A stretch of 64,000 bases of DNA from DASQFQ01 sp963730115 (GTDB lineage: Bacteria; Actinomycetota; Thermoleophilia; Solirubrobacterales; Solirubrobacteraceae). The translations under genes were made by a program, and so were the position numbers. Below are positions 43,779-52,504 of this stretch, one piece after another (position 1 is the stretch's first letter; the number at the start of each line of letters is the position of its first letter). The DNA lies in contig CAVSQM010000009.1 in assembly GCA_963730115.1 (NCBI GenBank), forward strand, positions 161,680-225,679. Direction: 5' to 3'. A model generated the notes under the pieces. That model worked only from the letters and a program-made list of their open reading frames with translations, ran no database searches and was not told the DNA's origin.

Positions 43779-46472
43779 CTACTTCACCTTGAACGACTTC
43801 TTCAGCGTGCGCTTGTTGCCGTCGGCGTCGCGCAGCACGATCGTGACCTTGTAGGTGCCCTTGCGCAGCGCCTTCTTGGGCTTGAACGAGAGCACGCCGG
43901 ACGACGACGGGCGGAGCGTCTTCTTGCCCACCGTCTTGCCCTTCCGCTTCACGGTCACGGTCGCGCGCTGGACGGCGCCGAACCCGCGCAGCGTGCAGCG
44001 CACCCGCGCCTTCTTGCCGGTTCCGGAGCGCTTGCACGAGCGCAGCTTCGCGCTCGCCAGCGTGGCGGCGGTGGTGCCGCCGCCACCGGTCGAGCCGCCA
44101 CCGGTCGAGCCACTGCCCGGATCAGCACCGCCGCCGCTCGGCGCGCAGCCGTTCGGCAGCGTCCCGGGCGCCGCCGGGCAGGCATCGCTCGCGTCCGGCA
44201 CGCCGTCGCCGTCGCTGTCCGGCGGCGGGGGCGGCACGGCGCACGAGTAGATGTGGACGTCGTCGATGATCCAGCCGAGTGCCGCCGACGGCCCCGTCGG
44301 TGCCGACGCGGAAGCGGAAGCCTGACGTTCTCGCCCTTGAGCGACGTCAACGTGGCGCGGCTCGCGCGGAAGCCGTTGCTGCGGCGAGACGAACGCGGCT
44401 CGCCCGGCGATCGGGTTGTTCGAGGGCGAACCTCGCAGCGTGCCGTTGTAGCCGACGTCCGTCAGCAGGGCGCCGACGTCGGCGAACGGCGCGCCGTATC
44501 GCGGCTGATCTCGAGGACGCCGCCGTCGTAGGCGAAGTTGGAGTCGAACTCGAAGTCGTACGCGTGGTCGAAGCGCATGAACGCCGAGGTCGCGTTCGCG
44601 GGGATCGTGACGCCCTGCGTCATGTCGCGGCGGTGTCGCTCACCGTGGCCAGGGCGGGCGCGTAGAGGCTCGCCGACGCCGCTGTGCGCGTACTCGTTCT
44701 GCTCGAGGAACTGCCAGGGAGCCGGGACCGTGAAGCTGCCGGCCGGCGGCTCGATGTCGTCAAGGAACAGGTCGGTTCGCACCTGGCCGCTGGGACACGC
44801 CGCGGCGGGCGCGTGCGGCGCCGGCGCGGTGGGCGGGTCGAGCGTCATCTCGGTGGCCGCCACCGCGTCGCGCACCTCGGTGCAGTTCGCGGCGGTGACG
44901 GCGCTGCCGCCGATGACCGCGCCGACGAGGTCGTCACAGGCCTGCGGCAGTGCGCTGGCGAGGTCGCCGTAGTCGCTCCCGGAGGTCAGGAACTGCGTCT
45001 GCACGTCGTAGTAGATCTGCGCGACCTTGGGGATGCCCAGGCCGGTGACCGTGCGGCCGTTGAACGACTTGTCGCCGTCGGTCATGAGGAAGGCGGCCTT
45101 GTTGTTGACGCCGCTGTTTAGGTGCACGCCGCCGTTGTCGAAGAGCAGGTCGGCGGGTCGGCGAAGTAGCAGCGGGCTGCCCATCGGTCCGGATGGTTGA
45201 ACGCGGGCGGGTTCGGCCATGTCGCGGGCCGGCCCGCCGCCGGGGATGTCCTCGCCGATCAGCCACTTCGTCCGCGTCGGGGTCGGCCGGCAGGTTGCGT
45301 CTGGTCGATGAACTCACCGAACACGTCGGACAGCGACTCGTTGATCGCGCCGGACTGGAAGTAGTAGAAGAGGTCGGCGCTGAAGTCGGTGACGCCGTGC
45401 GTCAGCTCGTGGCCGACGACGTCGTCGGCAGCGGCGAAGCCCTCGCCGTAGACCATCTGCGACCCGTTCCAGAACGCGTTCGGGAACGGGCAGGGGCGCT
45501 GCGGCGTGACTGGCAGGTCGCAGAAACGGACCGTGCTCACGCAGCGGCAGGCCCTGGCCGTTCGAGGCTGTCGCGCCCGAGGCGGTCGAAGAAGAAGTCG
45601 TAGGTGTCAGCCGGCGAACGTCGTAGGCGGTGCTCGACGTCCGGGTGGTCGCCGGCCGTCGGGGGGTCGCTGGCGCTCGGAGGCGCACCGGCGCCGCGCA
45701 CGGCACCTGGACCTCGTGGTTGTTCGCGTCGCACACGCGCTGCGTGCTTGCGCCTCCTCGATCTGCTGGATCCGCAGCGCCACGTGGCCGCGCTGGGCGT
45801 CGACGAGCACGAGGTCGTCGATCGCCAGGCCGCTGTCGCCCTTGACGTCGAGGCGCCAGACCAGGGTCGGGGTCTGCGGGCCCGGGCCGCCGAGCAGGCG
45901 GGCGTCGTACACCCACAGGCTGGGCGTGCTGCCGCTCAGCCGCGCCTTGGAGACGCTGCGAGCCTTGGCGACGGCCGCGATCGCCTCTGGCGGTGCGCGG
46001 CGGACGCGGTGACGCGCGGCGTCGTCGAAACGGATCCGGGGAGGACCTCGCCGGTCGCGGCGAGCACGTCCCGGTCGGCGTTCAGCGTGACGACGAGCTC
46101 GCCACCGACCACGGGGATGCCGTCGAGCAGCTGCTGGAAGCGGACCGAGGAGCGGCCGCCCGGGAACGCGTGGCTCTTCTCGACCCGCAGGTCGCGCGCC
46201 GGGTCGCCCAGGCCGAACGCCTTGCCGTGGCTGCCGAGGAAGGCGCGGGCCGCCTCACGCGCCGAGGCGCCGCGCGCGGCGCCGGAAGGGAGAGCGCGGC
46301 CGGCGGGGGCGCCGACGAAGCGCACCTGTCCGGTTTCGCCATGGGTCGCGACCTTGGCCCCGGGACCGAGCTCGCGCTTGAGCGCGGCGGCTTGGCCGGA
46401 GGCGGCGACGGCGGGGGAGGCGAGCGCGAGCGCTCCGAGGATGGCGAGGGCGGCGACGAGGGTCCGATGCAT
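43779..46472 (-). pseudogene. M4-type (thermolysin-like) secreted metalloprotease, multiply frameshifted
   Basis: Starting at ATG 46472, a signal peptide (LVAALAILGALALASPAVAA) leads into an FTP-type propeptide (FQQLLDGIPVVGGELVVT). Later fragments in changing frames carry the catalytic HELTHGVTDF zinc motif (about base 45410), NESLSDVFGE (third ligand), GGVHLNSGVNNKAAFLM (His region of M4), a pre-peptidase-like domain, a PDSDGDGVPDASDACP calcium-binding thrombospondin-3-like motif and a basic beta-rich C-terminal domain. At least eight frame changes occur, and at the sites I checked bases are missing rather than added. Either the gene is decayed or this stretch is poorly sequenced. If intact it would be an about 880-residue secreted protease. 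Confidence 0.7.
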
Positions 46473-46528
46473 CGGGCGATCCTCTACCAAGCAGAGGACC
46501 CCGCGCAACCGTCAATCGGTCCAGCGCG

Positions 46529-47512
46529 TCAGCAGATGACCCGCAGGGCCTGCGGCTCGACCGCGAAGGTCACCTCGACCTCGTCGGAGATGTGGTCGCC
46601 GTCCACGTGGACCGGCACCGGCCGGCCGTCGACCGAGCGGATCCGCACCTCCTGCACGCCGCTGAACGGCTCGACCTGGCGGTGGCGGGCGACGTGGACG
46701 CGCTTCGACAGCGCCCGGAAGGCGATCGTCGGGACGTCGACCGGGTTCGCGCGCGTGAGCACGCCGCCCGACAGGTCGCCCGAGTCGAGCTCCGAGCCCT
46801 CGGAGATCTGGACCGGGTGGGTCTGGAAGTACGTGTAGGCAGCGCCGTTCTGGACGAACACGCTGACGCCGCGCAGCGTCCGGCCGTCGACCTCGACGTC
46901 CAGCCGTGGCGGGCGCACGACGTAGCGCTCGAGGAACGTCCGGATCGCCGACTGGGCGAAGTACCAGGGCCCGAAGCGCGCCTTCAGCCGCGGGTTGCGG
47001 TCGACGCGCTCGACCACGCTGGCGTCCAGCCCCATGCCGGCCGAGAACGTGAAGCGGCGGTCGTCGAGCCGCCCGAGGTCGACGCGGCGCTCGCGCCAGT
47101 TGTCGGCCAGCCTGAGCAGGTGCTCGGTGGCGTCGACCACGTCGGGCGGGATGCCGAGCATGCGGCAGTAGACGTTGGTGGCGCCGCCCGGCAGGCAGGT
47201 CAGCGGAGTGGGGGAGCCGACGAGGCCGTTGGCGGCCTCGTTGACGGTGCCGTCGCCGCCGAACGCCACCACGACGTCGTAGCCCTCGTGCGCCGCCTCG
47301 CGGCACAGCTCGATCGCGTGCCCCTTGGCCTGGGTGTCGACCGCTTGCACGTCGTAGCGCCCCTGGAGCGCGTAGACCACGAGGCTCTTCACGCGGTCGG
47401 ACATCGTCGTCGCATAAGGGTTGACGATCACGAGCATCCGGCGCTGCTTCTGCTTGCGCTCGAGCGCCGCCACCTCGGCGAGGTGCTCGAGCGCGGCGGT
47501 GGTCTCCACCAC
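46529..47512 (-). CDS. Diacylglycerol kinase-family lipid kinase
   Basis: A 327-residue DAGK/YegS-type kinase: MLVIVNPYATTMSDRVKS, the ATP loop VVVAFGGDGTVNEAANGL, PLTCLPGGATNVYCRMLGIP and FSAGMGLDASVVERVDR. It phosphorylates diacylglycerol or a related lipid. The GTG start shares a base with the corA stop (TAGTG), implying translation coupling with CorA; GTG 47509 is also possible. Confidence 0.9.
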   Translation of the reverse strand: MVETTAALEHLAEVAALERKQKQRRMLVIVNPYATTMSDRVKSLVVYALQGRYDVQAVDTQAKGHAIELCREAAHEGYDVVVAFGGDGTVNEAANGLVGSPTPLTCLPGGATNVYCRMLGIPPDVVDATEHLLRLADNWRERRVDLGRLDDRRFTFSAGMGLDASVVERVDRNPRLKARFGPWYFAQSAIRTFLERYVVRPPRLDVEVDGRTLRGVSVFVQNGAAYTYFQTHPVQISEGSELDSGDLSGGVLTRANPVDVPTIAFRALSKRVHVARHRQVEPFSGVQEVRIRSVDGRPVPVHVDGDHISDEVEVTFAVEPQALRVIC

Positions 47513-48510
47513 TAGAGGAAGCCGCGCTTCCGGAAGTAGGCGATCATGGCCCCGAGGATGACGACCATGAAGGCGAGCACCGCGTAAAAGGCGGTGCTGT
47601 CGCTCTCGCCCGGGACGTGGACGTTCATGCCCCAGATCGAGGCGACGAGCGTCAGCGGCAGGAACATCACGGAGAACGCGGTGAGGATGCGGAAGATCTC
47701 GTTGGAGCGGTGCGAGATCGCCGACTCGTTGGTCTCCTCGAGTGCCTCCACGACCTCCTTGTAGTTCTCGAGCATGTCCCAGATCCGCTCGGACGCGTCG
47801 ACGATGTCGTCGAAGTAGATGTCGAGGTCGTCGGCGATGTAGCGCGTCTTCGTGCGCTCGAGGTCGGCGAACGCGGCGCGCTGCGGCCGCACGACCTTGC
47901 GGAAGTTGATGATCTCCTGCTTCACGTTGGAGATGTCGCGCACGACCTCGGCCTGCTCGTCCTCGAAGATGTCCTCCTCGATGCGCTCGAGCTTGTTGCC
48001 GATCTTGCGCAGCATCGGGAACGAGGCGTCGACCGAGTCGTCGACGATCTTGTAGAGCAGGTAGCCGGCGCCCTTGGAGAACAGGTTCTCGCGCAGCTCC
48101 TCGTTCGAGCGGCAGCGGTCGAACAGGTAGGAGATCGGCTGCAGCGGCTCGTTGGGGAGCGTGATCAGGTAGTCCGGGCCGACGAAGATGTCGACCTCGG
48201 CGGCGTTGAGGCGCGAGACCGTCTTGTCGTAGCGCGGGAAGTGCAGGACGATGAACAGGTACTCGTCGTACTCGTCGACCTTCGGGCGCTGGTTGCGCGA
48301 GTAGACGTCCTCGTAGTCGAGCGGGTGGAAGTCGAAGCGCTCCTCGAGCCACGCCTGGTCGACGGCACGCGGGCGCTCGATGTGGATCCAGCGCAGCCCG
48401 GGCGCCTCGACGATCTCGGCGCGGGCCTCCTGTGGCTCAGGCGGCGACGAGTCCGCCCCGCGCGAGCGCGCGGAGCGTCGGCCGATCCTGGGCTTGGGCA
48501 GGTTCGGCAT
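47512..48510 (-). CDS. corA: CorA-family magnesium/divalent cation transporter
   Basis: A 332-residue CorA protein with a large cytoplasmic domain (FHPLDYEDVYSRNQRPKVDEY, YLFIVLHFPRYD), long helices (NKLERIEEDIFEDEQAEVV) and two C-terminal membrane helices, the first ending in the signature SIWGMNVHVPGE (GMN motif). It ends with a basic RKRGFL tail. Residues 1-35 form a variable basic leader. It diverges from the SAM-riboswitch-controlled threonine synthase gene. Confidence 0.94.
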   Translation of the reverse strand: MPNLPKPRIGRRSARSRGADSSPPEPQEARAEIVEAPGLRWIHIERPRAVDQAWLEERFDFHPLDYEDVYSRNQRPKVDEYDEYLFIVLHFPRYDKTVSRLNAAEVDIFVGPDYLITLPNEPLQPISYLFDRCRSNEELRENLFSKGAGYLLYKIVDDSVDASFPMLRKIGNKLERIEEDIFEDEQAEVVRDISNVKQEIINFRKVVRPQRAAFADLERTKTRYIADDLDIYFDDIVDASERIWDMLENYKEVVEALEETNESAISHRSNEIFRILTAFSVMFLPLTLVASIWGMNVHVPGESDSTAFYAVLAFMVVILGAMIAYFRKRGFL

Positions 48511-48587
48511 GGCGCGGACTGAACGGGTCGTCGGTCGCCGACATCGTCCGTCTGATCTTACGATAGGCTGTGGACCACATAGCAGTA

Positions 48588-48757
48588 CGCATCCAGAGGG
48601 GTGGAGGGAATGGCCCGATGAAACCCCGCCAACCAATCCGTCGTCCGCGACGGAAAACGGTGGCAATTCCAACAGGCTCCAAGAACAAATGGCCTGGGAG
48701 ATGCGGTGATGGGTACGCCTCCCGGTACAGCCTTCCACCGCCTCCCCCAGGCGGAGG
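48588..48757 (+). promoter_or_regulatory. SAM-I (S-box) riboswitch with ribosome-site-masking platform
   Basis: The aptamer (48588-48705) has the S-box core: closing stem CGCATC/GATGCG, then GGTGGAGGGAATGGCCCGATG, AAACC and CAACC, a variable hairpin CCGTCGT-CCGC-GACGG, and GGTGGCAATTCCAACAGG. Downstream, CCTCC (48741-48745) can pair with the ribosome site GGAGG (48753-48757). Competing with this, GCGGTG (48703-48708) can pair with CACCGC (48736-48741), freeing the ribosome site. GATGCG of the closing stem overlaps GCGGTG, so SAM binding should favour masking and lower translation. The off-switch logic is inferred from these pairings. Confidence 0.9.
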
Positions 48758-48766
48758 ACAAGACAT

Positions 48767-49996
48767 ATGCCGGCAGATGCCCTGAAGTGCAAGGAGTGCT
48801 CCACTACTTATCCGCTCGAGGCGCGCTACGTCTGCGAGCGGTGTTTCGGCCCGCTCGAGGTGGCCTACGCGCCGCCGACGTCGAGCGCTGAAGAGCTCAA
48901 GCGCCGCATCCAGGCGGGCCCGCACACGCTCTGGCGCTACGCCGACTTCCTGCCGCTGGAGGGCCCGGCGCGCTCGGCGCTGCCGACCGGCTGGACGCCC
49001 TTGGTCAAAGCGGATCGCCTCGCCAAGAGGCTCGGGATCCGGGAGGTCTGGGTCAAGAACGAGACGGCCAACCCCACGCACTCGTTCAAGGACCGGGTGG
49101 TCTCCGTCGCCCTGGCACGCGCGGTCGAGCTCGGCTTCCAGACGATCGCCTGCGCCTCCACCGGCAACCTCGCCAACGCGGTGGCCGCGCACGCCGCCGC
49201 CGCCGGCCTGCCGTCCTACGTGCTGATCCCCGCCGACCTCGAGGAGCAGAAGATCCTCGCCACCGGCGCCTACGGCACCCATGTGGTCGCCATCAAGGGC
49301 AACTACGACGCGGTCAACCGCCTCTGCACCGAGCTCGCGGGCGAGCGCGACGACTGGGCGTTCGTCAACGTCAACGTCCGCCCCTACTACGCCGAGGGCT
49401 CCAAGACGCTGGCCTTCGAGGTCGCCGAGCAGCTCGGCTGGGAGCTGCCCGACCGCGTCGTCGCGCCGATCGCCTCCGGCTCGCTGTTCACCAAGCTCGC
49501 GCGCGGGTTCCAGGAGTGGATCGACTGCGGGCTGCTCGAGGGCGAGCTGCCGCACATGAACGGCGCCCAGGCCGCGGGCTGCTCCCCGGTCGCCCAGGCG
49601 TTCGAGGCCGGCACGCAGGTCTGCCGCCCGGTCAAGCCGGACACGATCGCCAAGTCGCTCGCCATCGGCAACCCGGCCGACGGCCCCTACGCGGTCGAGC
49701 TGGCGCAGAAGACCGGCGGCGGCATCGACGCCGTGACCGACGACGAGATCCGCGCCGGCATCCGCCTGCTGGCCGAGACGACCGGCATCTTCACCGAGAC
49801 CGCCGGCGGCGTGACCACAGCGACGCTGGCGAAGCTCGCCGAGCGCGGCGACATCGGGGCCGACGAGCGCGTCGTGCTCTGCATCACCGGCGACGGGCTC
49901 AAGACGATCGACGCCGTCCGCGGCTCGTTCGAGGTGACGGAGATCGAGCCGCGCGTCGAAGAGTTCGACGCGGCATTCAGCGAGGCGGCGGTCTAG
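48767..49996 (+). CDS. thrC: Threonine synthase-like PLP enzyme under SAM control
   Basis: A 409-residue fold-type II PLP enzyme. An N-terminal zinc-ribbon-like segment (CKECSTTYP, then CERCFGPLE) is followed by the PLP Lys in NPTHSFKDRVVS, the phosphate-binding and substrate region CASTGNLANAVAAHAA, VVAIKGNYDAVNRL and a C-terminal GGVTTATL block. Known family activity is conversion of O-phosphohomoserine to threonine. The SAM riboswitch and the downstream sulfur-carrier-like gene make an alternative plausible: replacing phosphate of O-phosphohomoserine with carrier-bound sulfur to make homocysteine. ATG 48767 has GGAGG nine bases upstream. The next gene follows without a gap. Confidence 0.88.
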   Translation: MPADALKCKECSTTYPLEARYVCERCFGPLEVAYAPPTSSAEELKRRIQAGPHTLWRYADFLPLEGPARSALPTGWTPLVKADRLAKRLGIREVWVKNETANPTHSFKDRVVSVALARAVELGFQTIACASTGNLANAVAAHAAAAGLPSYVLIPADLEEQKILATGAYGTHVVAIKGNYDAVNRLCTELAGERDDWAFVNVNVRPYYAEGSKTLAFEVAEQLGWELPDRVVAPIASGSLFTKLARGFQEWIDCGLLEGELPHMNGAQAAGCSPVAQAFEAGTQVCRPVKPDTIAKSLAIGNPADGPYAVELAQKTGGGIDAVTDDEIRAGIRLLAETTGIFTETAGGVTTATLAKLAERGDIGADERVVLCITGDGLKTIDAVRGSFEVTEIEPRVEEFDAAFSEAAV

Positions 49997-50269
49997 GTGG
50001 CCACCGTCAAGCTCCCCACCCAGCTGCGCGACGCGGCCGGCGGGGCCACGTCGGCCGAGGCGGCCGGCGGCACCGTCGGCGAGGTGCTGGAGTCGCTCTA
50101 CGCCGAGCACGGCGAGCTGCGCGAGCGCATCTCCGACGGCGACGGCAGCCTGCGCCGCTTCGTCAACGTCTACCTCCGCGGCGAGGACATCCGCTTCCTC
50201 GACGGGCTCGAGACCGAGGTCGGCGAGGCCGACGAGGTGACGATCCTGCCCGCGGTCGCGGGCGGCTAG
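49997..50269 (+). CDS. MoaD/ThiS-family ubiquitin-like sulfur carrier
   Basis: A 90-residue beta-grasp protein: VKLPTQLRDAAGG at the N-terminus, a GTVGEVLESLYAEHGELRERI helix region, FVNVYLRGEDIRFL, and the terminus EVTILPAVAGG ending in the Gly-Gly needed for thiocarboxylate formation. MoaD-type carriers serve molybdopterin synthesis; the close relative CysO serves cysteine synthesis. It is translated immediately after the thrC-like gene (TAG then GTG), and no molybdopterin gene is nearby, so a sulfur-donor role for amino acid synthesis is more likely. Confidence 0.88.
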   Translation: MATVKLPTQLRDAAGGATSAEAAGGTVGEVLESLYAEHGELRERISDGDGSLRRFVNVYLRGEDIRFLDGLETEVGEADEVTILPAVAGG

Positions 50270-50273
50270 CGCC

Positions 50274-50600
50274 CTAGGCCGCGCGCGGCAGCCGCCGCGC
50301 GCGCGGCGCGAAGTCGTCCGGGCCGACGAGGTCGAGCGCCAGCGCGGCCTGCAGGCACACGGCGAGCGCCTCCATCGCCTCGGCCACCTGGCTCTCGTAG
50401 GCGGTCTGGATCTCCTCGCGGCCGGCGGTCTGGAGCCGATCGAGCTCCTTCATGTCGTCCTTCGAGAAGCACGCCTGCATCCAGGTCAGGCACTCCGGGC
50501 AGCGGAGGTCGACCATCACCTCCTCCTCGCCGTGGGGCTCCCACCGGAGGGGTTGCAGGAGGTTGGATCCGCAGCTCGGGCACACGCTGAGGGCGGCCAC
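50274..50600 (-). CDS. Small zinc-ribbon protein
   Basis: A 108-residue protein with a CPSCGSN...CPECLTW zinc ribbon and a helical C-terminal half (RLQTAGREEIQTAYESQVAEAM). No known family. GTG start lies within a perfect eleven-base inverted repeat. It converges on the MoaD-like gene four bases away and follows the ScyD/E-like gene on the same strand. Confidence 0.65.
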   Translation of the reverse strand: MAALSVCPSCGSNLLQPLRWEPHGEEEVMVDLRCPECLTWMQACFSKDDMKELDRLQTAGREEIQTAYESQVAEAMEALAVCLQAALALDLVGPDDFAPRARRLPRAA

Positions 50601-50623
50601 GCAGCGAACGTACGTGGCCGCCC
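50591..50623 (-). promoter_or_regulatory. Eleven-base inverted repeat over the zinc-ribbon gene start
   Basis: GGGCGGCCACG (50591-50601) and CGTGGCCGCCC (50613-50623) are perfect inverted arms around an eleven-base loop. In the minus-strand transcript the GTG start and next codons lie in the 3' arm. It could mask the start, or be a terminator for the upstream ScyD/E-like gene. Confidence 0.5.
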
Positions 50624-50651
50624 GGACGGAACGGGATTCCGGTGCGTGGGG

Positions 50652-51770
50652 CTAACGCACCCGCACGACCTGGCCCGCGCCGGCCTCCGTGCTGTGGGTG
50701 GTCACGTAGACGGCGCCGCTGCGGCTGACCGTCACCCCGTAGGGCGAGGGCAGGTCGTCGGCGACGACTTTCCTGCGCTTGCCGCCGCGATCGATCCGGA
50801 TCACGTCGCCCACCGAGCTGATCTCGGACTCCTCGTTGAGCAGCCCGGCCTTGGAGATCTCGACGACGTAGAGGCTGCCGTCGCGGCCGAAGTCGAGATC
50901 GGTGAGGTTGGTCAGCCCCGTCGCGTAGACGGTCGGCGCCTGCCCGGGCACGACGCGGAACACGCTCGCCTTGCCGGGCGGGAACGGGAAGCCGGTGAGC
51001 TGCGAGACGTAGTAGGCGCCGTCAGGGCCCTTCGCCACCTGGGTGGGCACCGCCTGGGCCGGGATCTGGGTGCCGGGCGGCAGGCCGAGGAACGGCGGCG
51101 CGTCGACGAACTGGCTCGGGAACACGGCCAGCGTCGAGACCTCGCCGCGTCGGCTGACGCGCAGGAGGTCGTTGCCGCCCGCGTCGACCGCCACGAAGCC
51201 GCCGCGCTGCTTGAGCACGCCGGTGGGGTTGCTGTCGACACCCTCGGAGCCGGGGATGTCCTTGTCGGGGTCCGCCGCCGCCTCGTAGGCGGTGAGGTCC
51301 GCGCGCTCACGGACGCCCCTGAAACGGCTGAAGGAGTAGAGCTTCCCGAGCCCCGCGCCGACCTCGCCGAGCGTCACGCGGTCCTCCGGCGTGCCGCCGA
51401 GCCCGGTGACGAACGCGCCGCGCCCGAATCGCTTGATGTCGACGTCCTGCGGGCCGCTCGCCCCCGCGCCGCCCTCGCCGGCGACGGAGGGGAGGTCGCG
51501 TACGACGCGGCGCTGATGGCCGAAGCCGATCTTGGTGATCGCGCCGCTCGCGCCGGCGCAGACGTCGCCGCCCTCGCCGCCCACGATGCAGGGACCGGCG
51601 CCGCCGCGCCCGGCCTCGGCGACGTAGATCGCTCCGGTGACGGGATCGACGTCGAGACCGCGTGGATTGTCGAGGCCTGAGGCGACGACCTTGGGCCCGC
51701 CGTGGGCGGCGGCCGCGGGCGCGAGCGCCAGCAGGGCCAGGGTGGTGGGAACGAATGTGCGCTTGAACAT
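50652..51770 (-). CDS. ScyD/ScyE-family secreted beta-propeller protein
   Basis: A 372-residue secreted protein: signal peptide (TLALLALAPAAAAH) followed by NHL/SMP30-like propeller repeats such as GLDNPRGLDVDPVTGAIYVAEAG, FVAVDAGGNDLLRV and LTDLDFGRDGSLYVVEI. The pattern matches the ScyD/ScyE family named from the cyanobacterial scytonemin cluster; most homologues have no known function. ATG 51770. Sugar-lactone or strictosidine-synthase-like propellers are alternatives. Confidence 0.78.
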   Translation of the reverse strand: MFKRTFVPTTLALLALAPAAAAHGGPKVVASGLDNPRGLDVDPVTGAIYVAEAGRGGAGPCIVGGEGGDVCAGASGAITKIGFGHQRRVVRDLPSVAGEGGAGASGPQDVDIKRFGRGAFVTGLGGTPEDRVTLGEVGAGLGKLYSFSRFRGVRERADLTAYEAAADPDKDIPGSEGVDSNPTGVLKQRGGFVAVDAGGNDLLRVSRRGEVSTLAVFPSQFVDAPPFLGLPPGTQIPAQAVPTQVAKGPDGAYYVSQLTGFPFPPGKASVFRVVPGQAPTVYATGLTNLTDLDFGRDGSLYVVEISKAGLLNEESEISSVGDVIRIDRGGKRRKVVADDLPSPYGVTVSRSGAVYVTTHSTEAGAGQVVRVR

Positions 51771-51897
51771 GCGCGCGATCCTGTGCCGGACTCCGGTCCA
51801 TTGTCAACGCGCCGCCGACGGAGCTGACGCGTTTATGACGGGAAAGCGGCTGATCGGTGGCTGCCTCGCCACCAATGGGACCCGCGCACGGCGAGAA

Positions 51898-51970
51898 CGC
51901 GCCCGGCAGGATTCGAACCTGCGACTTCTGCCTCCGGAGGGCAGCGCTCTATCCACTGAGCTACGGGCGC
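51898..51970 (-). tRNA. tRNA-Arg (anticodon CCG)
   Basis: Read on the minus strand it folds as a standard cloverleaf: acceptor GCGCCCG/CGGGCGC, D arm with AGCTCAGTGGATAGAGC, anticodon stem CTGCC/GGCAG with loop CTCCGGA (anticodon CCG), and T arm GCAGGTTCGAATCCTGC. Discriminator base G. CCA is not encoded. Confidence 0.96.
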
Positions 51971-51992
51971 CGCAGCTCTCGGGAGCTTAGCG

Positions 51993-52491
51993 TTGGGGAC
52001 GGTGCGCATCGCGGTCATCTCCGACACCCACATGCCGCGCGGGGCGCGCGCGCTGCCGGACCGCTGCGTAGCCGAGCTGCGCGCCGCCGACGTGATCCTC
52101 CACGCCGGGGACTTCATGCGCGTCGAGGTGCTCGAGCTGCTGCAGCGGATCGGGCCGCCGGTGCACGGGGTGCACGGCAACGTCGACGACGAGGCGCTGC
52201 GGCGGATGCTGCCGGCCGCGCGCGTGGTGGAGGCCGCGGGGCGCGCGGATCGCGATGATCCACGACGCCGGGCCGCGGACGGGACGGCTCGTGCGCATGC
52301 GCGCGCGGTTCAAGGACGCCGACGCCGTCGTCTTCGGCCACTCGCACCTGCCACTGCACGAGACGGGCGATGACGGCTTCCAGATCTTCAATCCCGGCTC
52401 GCCGACCGAGCGCCGCGGCGCCCCCCGGCACACGATGGGAATCGCCACCGTCGAGGCGGGGCGCCTGCGGTTCGAGCTGATCGCGGTCTAG
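51993..52491 (+). CDS. YfcE/MJ0936-type metallophosphoesterase; one surplus base near 52239
   Basis: A phosphodiesterase of about 165 residues: VISDTHMPRGAR (first metal motif), ILHAGDFMRVEVL, VHGVHGNVDDEAL (GNxD), then in the next frame IAMIHDAG, VVFGHSHLPLH and IFNPGSPTERR. Dropping one C near 52239 joins EAAGARIAMIHD. The TTG at 51993 has GGGAG eight bases upstream; GTG 52002 is an alternative. The family hydrolyses phosphodiesters; substrate not known. Confidence 0.85.
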
Positions 52492-52504
52492 CCTCCGCGC
52501 TGGC

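Noticed and set aside
44229..44531. Plus-strand frames antisense to the M4 protease
   Set aside because: Low-complexity shadows; the minus strand carries recognisable protease motifs and a calcium-binding repeat.
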